5,088 nucleotides of DNA from positions 1 through 5,088 of the forward strand of contig JAQGJF010001073.1 in NCBI GenBank assembly GCA_028290765.1. The letters run 5' to 3'. Under the pieces are notes generated by a model that ran no database searches, was not told the DNA's origin, and worked only from the letters and a program-made list of their open reading frames with translations. This document shows, one piece after another, positions 1-5,088 of this stretch (position 1 is the first letter of the stretch; each line of letters starts with the position of its first letter). The translations under genes and the position numbers were made by a program. This stretch comes from Tardiphaga sp. (GTDB lineage: Bacteria; Pseudomonadota; Alphaproteobacteria; Rhizobiales; Xanthobacteraceae).

Positions 1-2
1 CC

Positions 3-593
3 AAGAGCTTCGAGCTGTCGTTTCCAGGCCTCAGCTTTCTCACCACCGTCTTCGTGACACGGGGCGCGGCGCGCCTCGTTCCGGTGTTTTTCGTGGGCGT
101 GCTGTTCTACCGCTACAGGGAGCGGATCCCGTTCCATGGCGGCATTGCGGCTGCGGCAACCGCGCTCTATCTCGGCGCGGCCTGCATCTTCGAGCGCGAA
201 ACCCTGCTCGCTCCGATCGGCGTGATGCTGACGGCGCCGCTTTACAGCTACGTGATTGCCTGGATCGGCCTTTCGCCGGACTTCGCGCTACGCGGCAAGA
301 CCATCGGCATCATTCCGATCGGCCTCCTCGCAGCAGGCGATTATTCGTACGGAATATATCTCTACGGCTTTCCGCTGCAGCAGACCCTGCTCTATTTCTT
401 TCCCGGGGTCTGGAACACCGCCGGACTGTTCGTCGCCAGTGCGGTCGTCGTGATGACCTTCGCAGTGTTTTCCTGGCACGCGATCGAACGGCCAATTCTG
501 CGCCTGCGCCGACGGCGGCCTTCATCCAATAAAGTTGCGACATCGCCGAATTATGCGGCGAGCGCGCCCCTGGCGGCCAGTACGTCGTCATAA
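3..593 (+). CDS. Acyltransferase-3 family membrane protein, C-terminal part (5' end outside window)
   Basis: The reading frame is open from the left edge and ends at TAA 591-593, giving 196 residues. The family is normally about 350-400 residues, so roughly the N-terminal half, including the usual catalytic His region, is missing. What is visible is a chain of hydrophobic segments and two C-terminal hallmarks of the OafA/NodX/GumF-like acyltransferase-3 family: GDYSYGIYLYGFP at about 336-374 (family pattern SYgiYLwHfP, here with G in place of the usual H) and HAIERPILRLRRR at about 477-515 (family pattern ..iErP.lrl followed by basic residues). Such inner-membrane enzymes transfer acetyl or other acyl groups to sugars of surface polysaccharides. 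Beside a polymerase and co-polymerase, decoration of the same exopolysaccharide is a reasonable inference. The last 14 codons or so overlap the convergent polymerase gene. The tail after the RRRR cluster is Ala/Ser-rich and probably unstructured. The internal GTG at 54 is not the real start, because the frame continues upstream of it. Confidence 0.85.
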   Translation, partial: KSFELSFPGLSFLTTVFVTRGAARLVPVFFVGVLFYRYRERIPFHGGIAAAATALYLGAACIFERETLLAPIGVMLTAPLYSYVIAWIGLSPDFALRGKTIGIIPIGLLAAGDYSYGIYLYGFPLQQTLLYFFPGVWNTAGLFVASAVVVMTFAVFSWHAIERPILRLRRRRPSSNKVATSPNYAASAPLAASTSS

Positions 594-1828
594 CTCCGCC
601 GCGACGGCTTCGAGGCCAGCACGCGCTTTTCACCTTCCGCGTCGGCACCGCCGAGCATGAACCAGAACACCGCGGCGGTCTTGATCGAGTAAGGCGAATC
701 GCTGATCACGAGCAGCAGGCAGAAATAGGTCGCCGCACAGGCGCGCAATCGCCAGGCCGCGCGATCTGCCGGCGCCGAGAAGATGAAGAGTCCCCAAAAC
801 ACCACGAAACCAACGATCCCGATTTCGTTGATCGAATAGGCATAGCCCGAATCCGACAGGAACGGCTTTTGGGCGGAGACGCCCATCGCGCCGTCGAACG
901 ACAGAGAGGTCAGAAGCCGCGCGGTCCACAGGATACGGCCCGAAATGTCGTTGGCCCAATCGACCTGCATGCTTTCGAATCCATAGATCGCCAGGGCGCA
1001 CATCATCACCAATGGCAGGCAGAACCAGAACACCCGCGGCAGACGGTACAGGACCAGCGAGGCGGCCGTCGCGGCGATGCAGGTATAGGCACCGAAACGC
1101 GCATCGGCGAGCACGATGACGATGGCCGCGCAGGCAAAGAGGATCATCCGCCCGCGCATACCCGGGCGGCACAGCGCCCAGATATACAGGATCGCGCCAA
1201 AATTTCCGGTCGAGACCGGCTCGAGAAACACCGACGACACGCGATGCGGACCAAGGAACGGAAGCAGCGTACGGGAGTCCGGGCGGACGCCGCTGGCGAA
1301 CAATGTCCCGGTCTGGCCTGACACATCGGCGGGCGCCACCGTGCCACGCGCCACATAATAGCGGATGATGTTGAAGTACTTCTCGAAGGTTTCAAACGCC
1401 AGATATTCGAACAGACCGAATACCACGACGATGATGCCAGCCGACAAAACGATCCTGTCGGTCAATGCCAATGACGGCCGCCGGCGGCCCAGGCAGTAGA
1501 AAGCCACGGGAATCAGAAAATCGCGCACGGCTTTCGGATCAAACATCGGCCGCATGGCCATGATCAGCACGGCATACGACACCAGGACCGCGACGATCAG
1601 ATAGGGCTCGATGCGCCGGTCGAGCGCGAAAACCATGGCGAACGAGATAATGACGAACTCCGATGCGATCACCAGGATATCGCTGACGGGAAACAGGACC
1701 GTATTGGCAAAGCAGAGCACGGCGTTGAAGGTCAGCGCCCCGAGGACCAGCGTAATGCATGCGCGGTCATGGAGCCGATCGCGCAAGCTCTCGGACATCG
1801 TCCGGCGCTGAGCGCCTGACGCGATCAT
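551..1828 (-). CDS. Wzy/WaaL-like polysaccharide polymerase (GumE-like), polytopic inner-membrane protein
   Basis: This is a 425-residue protein with about 10-12 hydrophobic segments (for example residues 24-44, 50-68, 75-92, 125-145, 227-247, 266-284, 334-351, 362-376, 383-394) and a large hydrophilic loop at about 146-206. Two stretches resemble the O-antigen polymerase/ligase superfamily: HRVSSVFLEPVSTGNFGA (195-212, like the R..s.f.eP motif) and a second loop containing SGRILW (296-301) and SDSGYAYSINEIGIVG (325-340, like the sdn.yl..l.e.G..G motif). From the family, it would join lipid-linked repeat units in the periplasm. The start ATG overlaps the TGA of the upstream co-polymerase gene (ATGA at 1828-1825). 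No good Shine-Dalgarno is visible, so translation is probably coupled. An ATG at codon 11 (1798) is an alternative start, also without a clear Shine-Dalgarno. The 3' end overlaps the convergent acyltransferase gene. WaaL-like ligase activity cannot be excluded. The GumE-like label rests on the adjacent GumC-like gene. Confidence 0.75.
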   Translation of the reverse strand: MIASGAQRRTMSESLRDRLHDRACITLVLGALTFNAVLCFANTVLFPVSDILVIASEFVIISFAMVFALDRRIEPYLIVAVLVSYAVLIMAMRPMFDPKAVRDFLIPVAFYCLGRRRPSLALTDRIVLSAGIIVVVFGLFEYLAFETFEKYFNIIRYYVARGTVAPADVSGQTGTLFASGVRPDSRTLLPFLGPHRVSSVFLEPVSTGNFGAILYIWALCRPGMRGRMILFACAAIVIVLADARFGAYTCIAATAASLVLYRLPRVFWFCLPLVMMCALAIYGFESMQVDWANDISGRILWTARLLTSLSFDGAMGVSAQKPFLSDSGYAYSINEIGIVGFVVFWGLFIFSAPADRAAWRLRACAATYFCLLLVISDSPYSIKTAAVFWFMLGGADAEGEKRVLASKPSRRSYDDVLAARGALAA

Positions 1829-3816
1829 GCGGCGCGACCGACCGGCATCGTCACCTCAGGCTGCGGCGATAGCCAGGCCGGCATGTTCCATTTTTCAGGA
1901 CGCAGACAGATCAGTCCGATCTGGCCGGCCTGGCGCTTGTCACCATTGGGATCCACGACATCCAGGAGATTGATCAGCCGGGCCCGCGTCGTCTGCCCGG
2001 GTTCAACGACCAGCAGGATGGCGGAAGCACGCGCGGACAGCTCGGGATCGGCGGAAACCATCTCGGCCGCCGCATCGACGACGATGAACCGCGTCTCACC
2101 CGCGCCCTGCGCGAGGCCCCTGCTCAGACCGGTTGGAAGGCGCATCGACTTCGAGGAAACGGCATTCTTCCCAATCCCGCCATGGCAGCGCAGAACCGCC
2201 TCACCGCACCAGACCAGGATTTCGGTGATATCGTCCGCAATACGGGCACTGTCGTTCTCGCTCAGCCCCGCCACGACGATGACGGCCGGCAGGCGACCGC
2301 CGAGCTGCTGTCGCAACATCTTCGCAATCTCGATCAGGGAACGGCTATCGCCGCCGGACCGGATGCCATCGACCGGCACCGTTGCGAGGTCCGCGACGAT
2401 CGGAGCCAGCGCCGTATCCGCTACGTCGTCCCGGTTCGAGAGGACTCCCCGGAGCAGATCCATGACATAGGCCAGCGCGAAGCCCAGAACGAGCCCGAAT
2501 AGCGCGCCAGCAATCAGAACCAGCGCCTTTGGGGTCCCGAACGGGCGCAACGGAACCATCGCTTCGGAGATAATGCGCGAATTATTGGTTTCGATCTGCT
2601 GCTGCTGTTGCAGCTCCTTCGCTCGCGCTGTCGAGGTGTCGTAAACACTCCGAATGGCGCTGGCCTCGCTCTCGAGCTGGCGCAGCCTGATCTTGGCCTC
2701 GTTGCTGGCGATCTGCGAGTTGACGAGCGTTTCGGCCTGCTTTTTGAGGCCCGCAAGACTCTCCTGTGCCCGGCGATATTCTTCGTCCGAGGAGCGTCCG
2801 ATGCGTCCAAGTTCATTTTGAATCTGCTCGAGTACGGCTCGCTTCTGTTCGCGAATATTGGCTATCTCCGGATGCCGATCGCCCAGCGTCCGCGCCAGTT
2901 GCGCCTCGTTCTGGATGATCGATGCATACTGCGCCCGCAACGCGCCGATGACCGGCGAAACGATCGCCTCGGGCGTGGCGCCATTCTCGGCCGTGATCTG
3001 CGCCGCGTTCAGCTTGCGTATTTCATTGCGCCGCGCTGCCAGCCTCGGCAGGTTGGCCTCGCTCAGGCTGATTTGGGTATACAGGTCCTTGAGCTGCTGC
3101 GACACGATCAGGCCGGCTTCTCCCGTGCTGATGAGACCAGCCTTTGTCTTGAAGGTTTCGACGGCGGCGTCGGCCTTGGCCAGATCGCCACGCAGCTGAG
3201 TGGCCTGGTCCACCAGTGTCGCGCTGGCCTTGCCCACGGCTTTGCCGCGGTCCTGCGAGGACAGACTGAAGTAGGCCGCGCCGATAGCATTGGCGATCCG
3301 TGCGGCCTGAACGGCAATCGGATGCGAAACGGTAACCTGAAACACCAGCGACGCATCGACCCTGCGCACGACGATCCGCTGCCGCAACGCATCGAGGACC
3401 GTGATCGACCTGGTCGCCTCGTTGTTGCTGCCGGCCGCCAGAACCGGATCCTGATCGAGATTGAGATCGGCGATCACACGCTCGAGCAAGGACGTCGAGG
3501 TCAGGATGAGCGCCTGGCTGTCGATCCCGGCGAATTCGATGGAGGCCGCGGTATCCGTCCTCGTCAAGCCGCGCCCGACGACCTGCAGCGCCTGGGGATC
3601 GATGAATATCTCGACCGTCGCGCGGTATGACGGCGTCGCCAGGGCCAGGTACGCAACCACAACGCCGAGCACCAGTACGACGGTGGCGGCGATCAGGCGA
3701 ATGCGTCTGCGGGCGAGGTTCAGGACATCGAGGATGGGATTAGAACGACGTTCAACGCCGCTGCGTTCCTTCGACAGGAACTCCCCTTCCAAAAACGACG
3801 CCTTTACTAAATTCAT
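1825..3816 (-). CDS. Wzz/GumC-like polysaccharide co-polymerase with degenerate BY-kinase-like C-terminal domain
   Basis: This is a 663-residue protein. A basic N-terminus (NLARRRIR) precedes TM1 (about 40-60), followed by a Wzz-type periplasmic region, extended helical/coiled-coil segments (about 200-270 and 295-410) and the family motif LGDRHPEI (311-318). A Pro-containing stretch (421-429) leads into TM2 (about 431-454), as is typical of PCP-2a/GumC/ExoP proteins. Residues about 460-640 look like the cytoplasmic P-loop tyrosine-kinase domain. The Walker A position reads GLSENDSAR (517-525) with no GxGK(S/T), the Walker A' DxD is absent (VLRCHGG, 541-547), a Walker-B-like FIVVDAAA (577-584) and the ILLVVEPGQT strand (600-609) remain, and there is no tyrosine-rich tail. 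The likely role is control of chain length and coupling of polymerisation to export at the inner membrane. ATP-dependent autophosphorylation looks lost (inference). It is the first gene of its operon in this window and is translationally coupled to the polymerase. No strong Shine-Dalgarno precedes ATG 3816. Xanthomonas GumC is shorter and lacks this C-terminal domain. Confidence 0.9.
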   Translation of the reverse strand: MNLVKASFLEGEFLSKERSGVERRSNPILDVLNLARRRIRLIAATVVLVLGVVVAYLALATPSYRATVEIFIDPQALQVVGRGLTRTDTAASIEFAGIDSQALILTSTSLLERVIADLNLDQDPVLAAGSNNEATRSITVLDALRQRIVVRRVDASLVFQVTVSHPIAVQAARIANAIGAAYFSLSSQDRGKAVGKASATLVDQATQLRGDLAKADAAVETFKTKAGLISTGEAGLIVSQQLKDLYTQISLSEANLPRLAARRNEIRKLNAAQITAENGATPEAIVSPVIGALRAQYASIIQNEAQLARTLGDRHPEIANIREQKRAVLEQIQNELGRIGRSSDEEYRRAQESLAGLKKQAETLVNSQIASNEAKIRLRQLESEASAIRSVYDTSTARAKELQQQQQIETNNSRIISEAMVPLRPFGTPKALVLIAGALFGLVLGFALAYVMDLLRGVLSNRDDVADTALAPIVADLATVPVDGIRSGGDSRSLIEIAKMLRQQLGGRLPAVIVVAGLSENDSARIADDITEILVWCGEAVLRCHGGIGKNAVSSKSMRLPTGLSRGLAQGAGETRFIVVDAAAEMVSADPELSARASAILLVVEPGQTTRARLINLLDVVDPNGDKRQAGQIGLICLRPEKWNMPAWLSPQPEVTMPVGRAA
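2596..2610 (-). repeat. Short CAG/CAA run encoding five glutamines in the co-polymerase
   Basis: Codons 403-407 of the co-polymerase are CAA CAG CAG CAG CAG, giving QQQQQ at the end of the coiled-coil region about 25 residues before TM2. This is a small in-frame trinucleotide repeat. Changes in copy number would leave the frame intact. Confidence 0.5.
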
Positions 3817-3840
3817 GTCTCTGGCTCGTGCTGCCGCACA

Positions 3841-3868
3841 CTATTAGGGCGACATGATCCATCGTCGA
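3841..3868 (-). promoter_or_regulatory. Weak candidate promoter for the co-polymerase operon
   Basis: Read on the minus strand, TCGACG (3868-3863, 4 of 6 matches to TTGACA) is followed after 16 bases by TAATAG (3846-3841, 3 of 6 matches to TATAAT). Transcription would start roughly 15-20 bases before ATG 3816. The match is poor and the call rests mainly on position. A different sigma factor or a site farther upstream is equally possible. Confidence 0.15.
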
Positions 3869-3881
3869 AACATCGGCGAAT

Positions 3882-3940
3882 ATGATTAATGAAAGGCTAA
3901 ATCCGCACGCAAATACCGCCTCGGAGTACAATGTTAATGA
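3882..3940. repeat. Pair of near-identical AT-rich direct repeats in the divergent promoter region
   Basis: ATGATTAATGA (3882-3892) and ATGTTAATGA (3931-3940) differ by one base and share TTAATGA exactly, with the shared cores 48 bases apart. They lie in the AT-rich part of the divergent spacer, where paired sites for a regulator would be expected. Chance occurrence in AT-rich DNA is quite possible, and no known operator is recognised. Confidence 0.3.
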
Positions 3941-3985
3941 TGGAAAACGGTCTCGGGTGACACTTTTGCGGTGAATAGGTAAGAG

Positions 3986-4040
3986 GTCGCTGACGTGAGG
4001 GATTTTACGTGCCTGGAGCTCGCCGAAATGACGTAGCGAC
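3986..4040 (+). other. Possible long-range stem in the glycosyltransferase 5' leader
   Basis: Bases 3986-3996 (GTCGCTGACGT) can pair with 4031-4040 (ACGTAGCGAC), giving ten base pairs with one bulged G at 3992 and a loop of 34 bases. If transcription starts upstream of 3986, this would form in the leader RNA of the glycosyltransferase gene. There is no following T-tract, so it does not look like a terminator. It could be chance. Confidence 0.25.
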
Positions 4041-4064
4041 GCAAGCCGGATTTTGCGGCTCGTC
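4038..4064 (+). other. Hairpin in the spacer upstream of the glycosyltransferase gene
   Basis: GACG (4038-4041) and AGCCG (4044-4048) pair with CGGCT (4056-4060) and CGTC (4061-4064), leaving a two-base bulge (CA) and a seven-base loop (GATTTTG). This makes nine base pairs, mostly G-C. It lacks a U-tract, so terminator function is unlikely. It touches the longer stem at 4038-4040, so the two cannot both form completely. Confidence 0.3.
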
Positions 4065-4125
4065 ATCGCGCATGCGTTTGCCGCTCGCGTCGACGCGCCT
4101 CCGGTCGCGCCTCTGGCTGGATCCG

Positions 4126-4131
4126 AAAGGG
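4126..4131 (+). promoter_or_regulatory. Ribosome binding site of the glycosyltransferase gene
   Basis: AAAGGG lies eight bases before ATG 4140, a normal Shine-Dalgarno spacing. It is the best such site in the window and fixes the start of the glycosyltransferase gene. Confidence 0.6.
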
Positions 4132-4139
4132 CTTCTCCG

Positions 4140-5088
4140 ATGCGGATCCTGATGGCCTGCGCTGCCTTTCCGCCCTTCATCGATGGCGGCGGCCCGATAT
4201 CGGCGCTGATGGTCGCCAAACTGCTGCAGCAGTCCGGACACGATCTCGAAGTCGTCAACGTCGCCGACCGCAAGGAGCGCGAAGTCTACGAAGGCGTGCC
4301 GGTCCAGCGGCTGTCGACGCTCAACATCGATTGGAATTACCGCCTGCCCCGGCCGGCCTGGAAACGCGCGATCTGGCATCTGCTGGAGAACTTCAACCCG
4401 CGTGCGTTTGTCGCGATGCGGCGCGAGATCCGCCGGTTCCGACCCGACATCGTCGTGACGGACAGTATCGAAAACATCAACGTGGCGACCTGGCTGGCGG
4501 CACGAACCTGCGGCGTGCCGGTTTGTCACATTCTGCGCAGTACATTCCTGCTCTGCTGGAAGGGCAGCATGCGCAAGAGCTCGGGAAACTGCGGCACCGC
4601 ATGTGGCTCATGCCAGGCGACTTCCGTGGGCAAGAAAATCATGTCCCGCTTCGTCGATGCCGTCATCGGTGAAACCCAGTTCATCATCAACAAGCATCTG
4701 TCGCACGGTTACTTTCCCGGCGCCTCGACCCACCTGATACCCGGATTGCTGCCGAACCCCGTCGCGACCGCGAAACGCGAAGCGGTCGAAGCCGGTCCGC
4801 TCCGGGTCGGTTATCTGGGCGTGCTGGATGCGGTGAAAGGCCTCGACACCCTGGCAGAGGCCTTGAGGCTGCTCGACACCCCGACCCCGCCGGAAGTGCT
4901 GATTGCTGGCACGGCGAAGAGCGAATACGCGAAAGCGCTGCCGTCCAGATTCCCCTCGACCACTCGTTTTCTGGGCTGGGTCCGACCCGACGACCTGTTT
5001 CGCCAGATCGACGTGCTGGTCGTCCCCTCGCTTTTCGAGGAGCCTTTTGGCCGGGTCATCGTCGAAGCGTTCGCAGCCGGCGTTCCGG
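4140..5088 (+). CDS. GT4-family glycosyltransferase, N-terminal about 316 residues (3' end outside window)
   Basis: The frame is open from ATG 4140 to the right edge (316 full codons). Family members are usually about 380-420 residues, so perhaps 70-100 are missing. The GT-B fold order is clear. An N-terminal Rossmann strand with a Gly-rich loop (MRILMACAAFPPFIDGGGP, 1-19) starts the acceptor domain. The interdomain LLPNPV (203-208) leads to the donor-domain strand VGYLGVLDAVKGLDTLAEAL (223-242), then FLGWV (277-281). The nucleotide-sugar signature EPFGRVIVE (301-309) is an E-x7-E motif with E301 and E309. The enzyme would be a retaining glycosyltransferase working at the cytoplasmic face on a lipid-linked exopolysaccharide repeat unit. 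The sugar cannot be read from sequence; GumH, a mannosyltransferase, is a relative in analogous clusters. A four-cysteine cluster (C139, C151, C155, C158) sits in the acceptor domain. The start is supported by AAAGGG eight bases upstream and by beginning directly at the first beta strand. The gene is divergent from the co-polymerase gene. Confidence 0.9.
   Translation, partial: MRILMACAAFPPFIDGGGPISALMVAKLLQQSGHDLEVVNVADRKEREVYEGVPVQRLSTLNIDWNYRLPRPAWKRAIWHLLENFNPRAFVAMRREIRRFRPDIVVTDSIENINVATWLAARTCGVPVCHILRSTFLLCWKGSMRKSSGNCGTACGSCQATSVGKKIMSRFVDAVIGETQFIINKHLSHGYFPGASTHLIPGLLPNPVATAKREAVEAGPLRVGYLGVLDAVKGLDTLAEALRLLDTPTPPEVLIAGTAKSEYAKALPSRFPSTTRFLGWVRPDDLFRQIDVLVVPSLFEEPFGRVIVEAFAAGVP

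Larger units (their letters stand above)
3817..4139. promoter_or_regulatory. Divergent intergenic region between the co-polymerase and glycosyltransferase genes
   Basis: This 323-base stretch holds no convincing gene on either strand. It must carry the start signals for the leftward co-polymerase-polymerase operon and probably for the rightward glycosyltransferase. The part at about 3865-3950 is clearly AT-richer than the surrounding coding DNA, as expected of a promoter or regulator-binding zone. It contains two near-copies of ATG(A)TTAATGA. The right half (about 3985-4065) is GC-richer and can fold into hairpins on the plus strand. No consensus sigma-70 promoter stands out in either direction. 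A TACAAT (3927-3932) resembles a -10 box but has no matching -35. Confidence 0.6.

Noticed and set aside
869..1321. Plus-strand open frame antisense to the polymerase
   Set aside because: The product is hydrophilic and rich in Arg/Gln/His with no motif. It is the mirror of a membrane-protein gene with clear family features.
2608..3630. Long plus-strand open frame (340 codons) antisense to the co-polymerase
   Set aside because: It lies entirely opposite a clearly recognisable gene, its product has no recognisable domain and is rich in Arg/Gly/Asp as expected of a GC-rich shadow frame, and no ribosome binding site stands out.
3927..3932. TACAAT as a plus-strand -10 box for the glycosyltransferase
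   Set aside because: No -35-like hexamer occurs at 16-18 bases upstream, and there is no extended TGn. It would also imply an untranslated leader of about 200 bases.
3937..3960. Tiny plus-strand frame MMENGLG followed by TGA, with GGAG ten bases upstream
   Set aside because: At seven codons it is too short to support as a gene, and no regulatory codon run of the leader-peptide type is present.
4038..4064. Hairpin as an intrinsic terminator
   Set aside because: No run of T follows the stem on either strand, and no gene ends nearby.
3752..4273. Minus-strand open frame across the intergenic spacer and both flanking gene starts
   Set aside because: It overlaps the start of the co-polymerase gene in a different frame and the start of the glycosyltransferase gene on the opposite strand. 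Composition is shadow-like and no family is recognisable.
4005..4529. Minus-strand open frame antisense to the glycosyltransferase
   Set aside because: It is a shadow of the plus-strand GT4 gene, whose motifs are unambiguous. Its product has no recognisable features.
1..5088. CRISPR arrays, tRNA or rRNA genes, insertion sequences, phage genes
   Set aside because: No repeat-spacer pattern, RNA gene signature, transposase motif or terminal inverted repeat could be seen.

Overview
The window holds part of an exopolysaccharide or capsule biosynthesis locus from a GC-rich bacterium. The high-GC coding style, the short AT-richer spacer and the protein types suggest an alphaproteobacterium, possibly of the Rhizobiales (Bradyrhizobium/Rhodopseudomonas/Methylobacterium-like). 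That assignment rests on style and remembered family resemblance, not on a search.

Layout, left to right. (1) 3-593, plus strand: the C-terminal half of a membrane acyltransferase of the acyltransferase-3 (OafA/GumF/GumG-like) family, cut by the left edge. (2) 551-1828, minus strand: a polytopic membrane protein that looks like a Wzy/WaaL-type polysaccharide polymerase (GumE-like). Its 3' end overlaps the acyltransferase 3' end tail-to-tail by 43 bases. (3) 1825-3816, minus strand: a large Wzz/GumC-like polysaccharide co-polymerase with two membrane segments, a long coiled-coil periplasmic part and a cytoplasmic tyrosine-kinase-like domain whose ATP-binding motifs are degenerate. It overlaps the polymerase start by ATGA, so the two form a coupled operon. 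(4) 3817-4139: a 323-base divergent intergenic region, AT-richer on its left side, with direct repeats and potential RNA hairpins but no convincing promoter. (5) 4140-5088, plus strand: a GT4-family glycosyltransferase with a good ribosome binding site, cut by the right edge.

Together these supply steps of a Wzy-dependent pathway. A glycosyltransferase adds a sugar to a lipid-linked repeat unit, an acyltransferase decorates the unit, the polymerase joins units in the periplasm, and the co-polymerase sets chain length and links to export. No flippase, priming transferase or outer-membrane export protein lies inside the window. The most notable feature is the apparent pseudokinase domain on the co-polymerase. 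Nothing here looks like a wholly new system.
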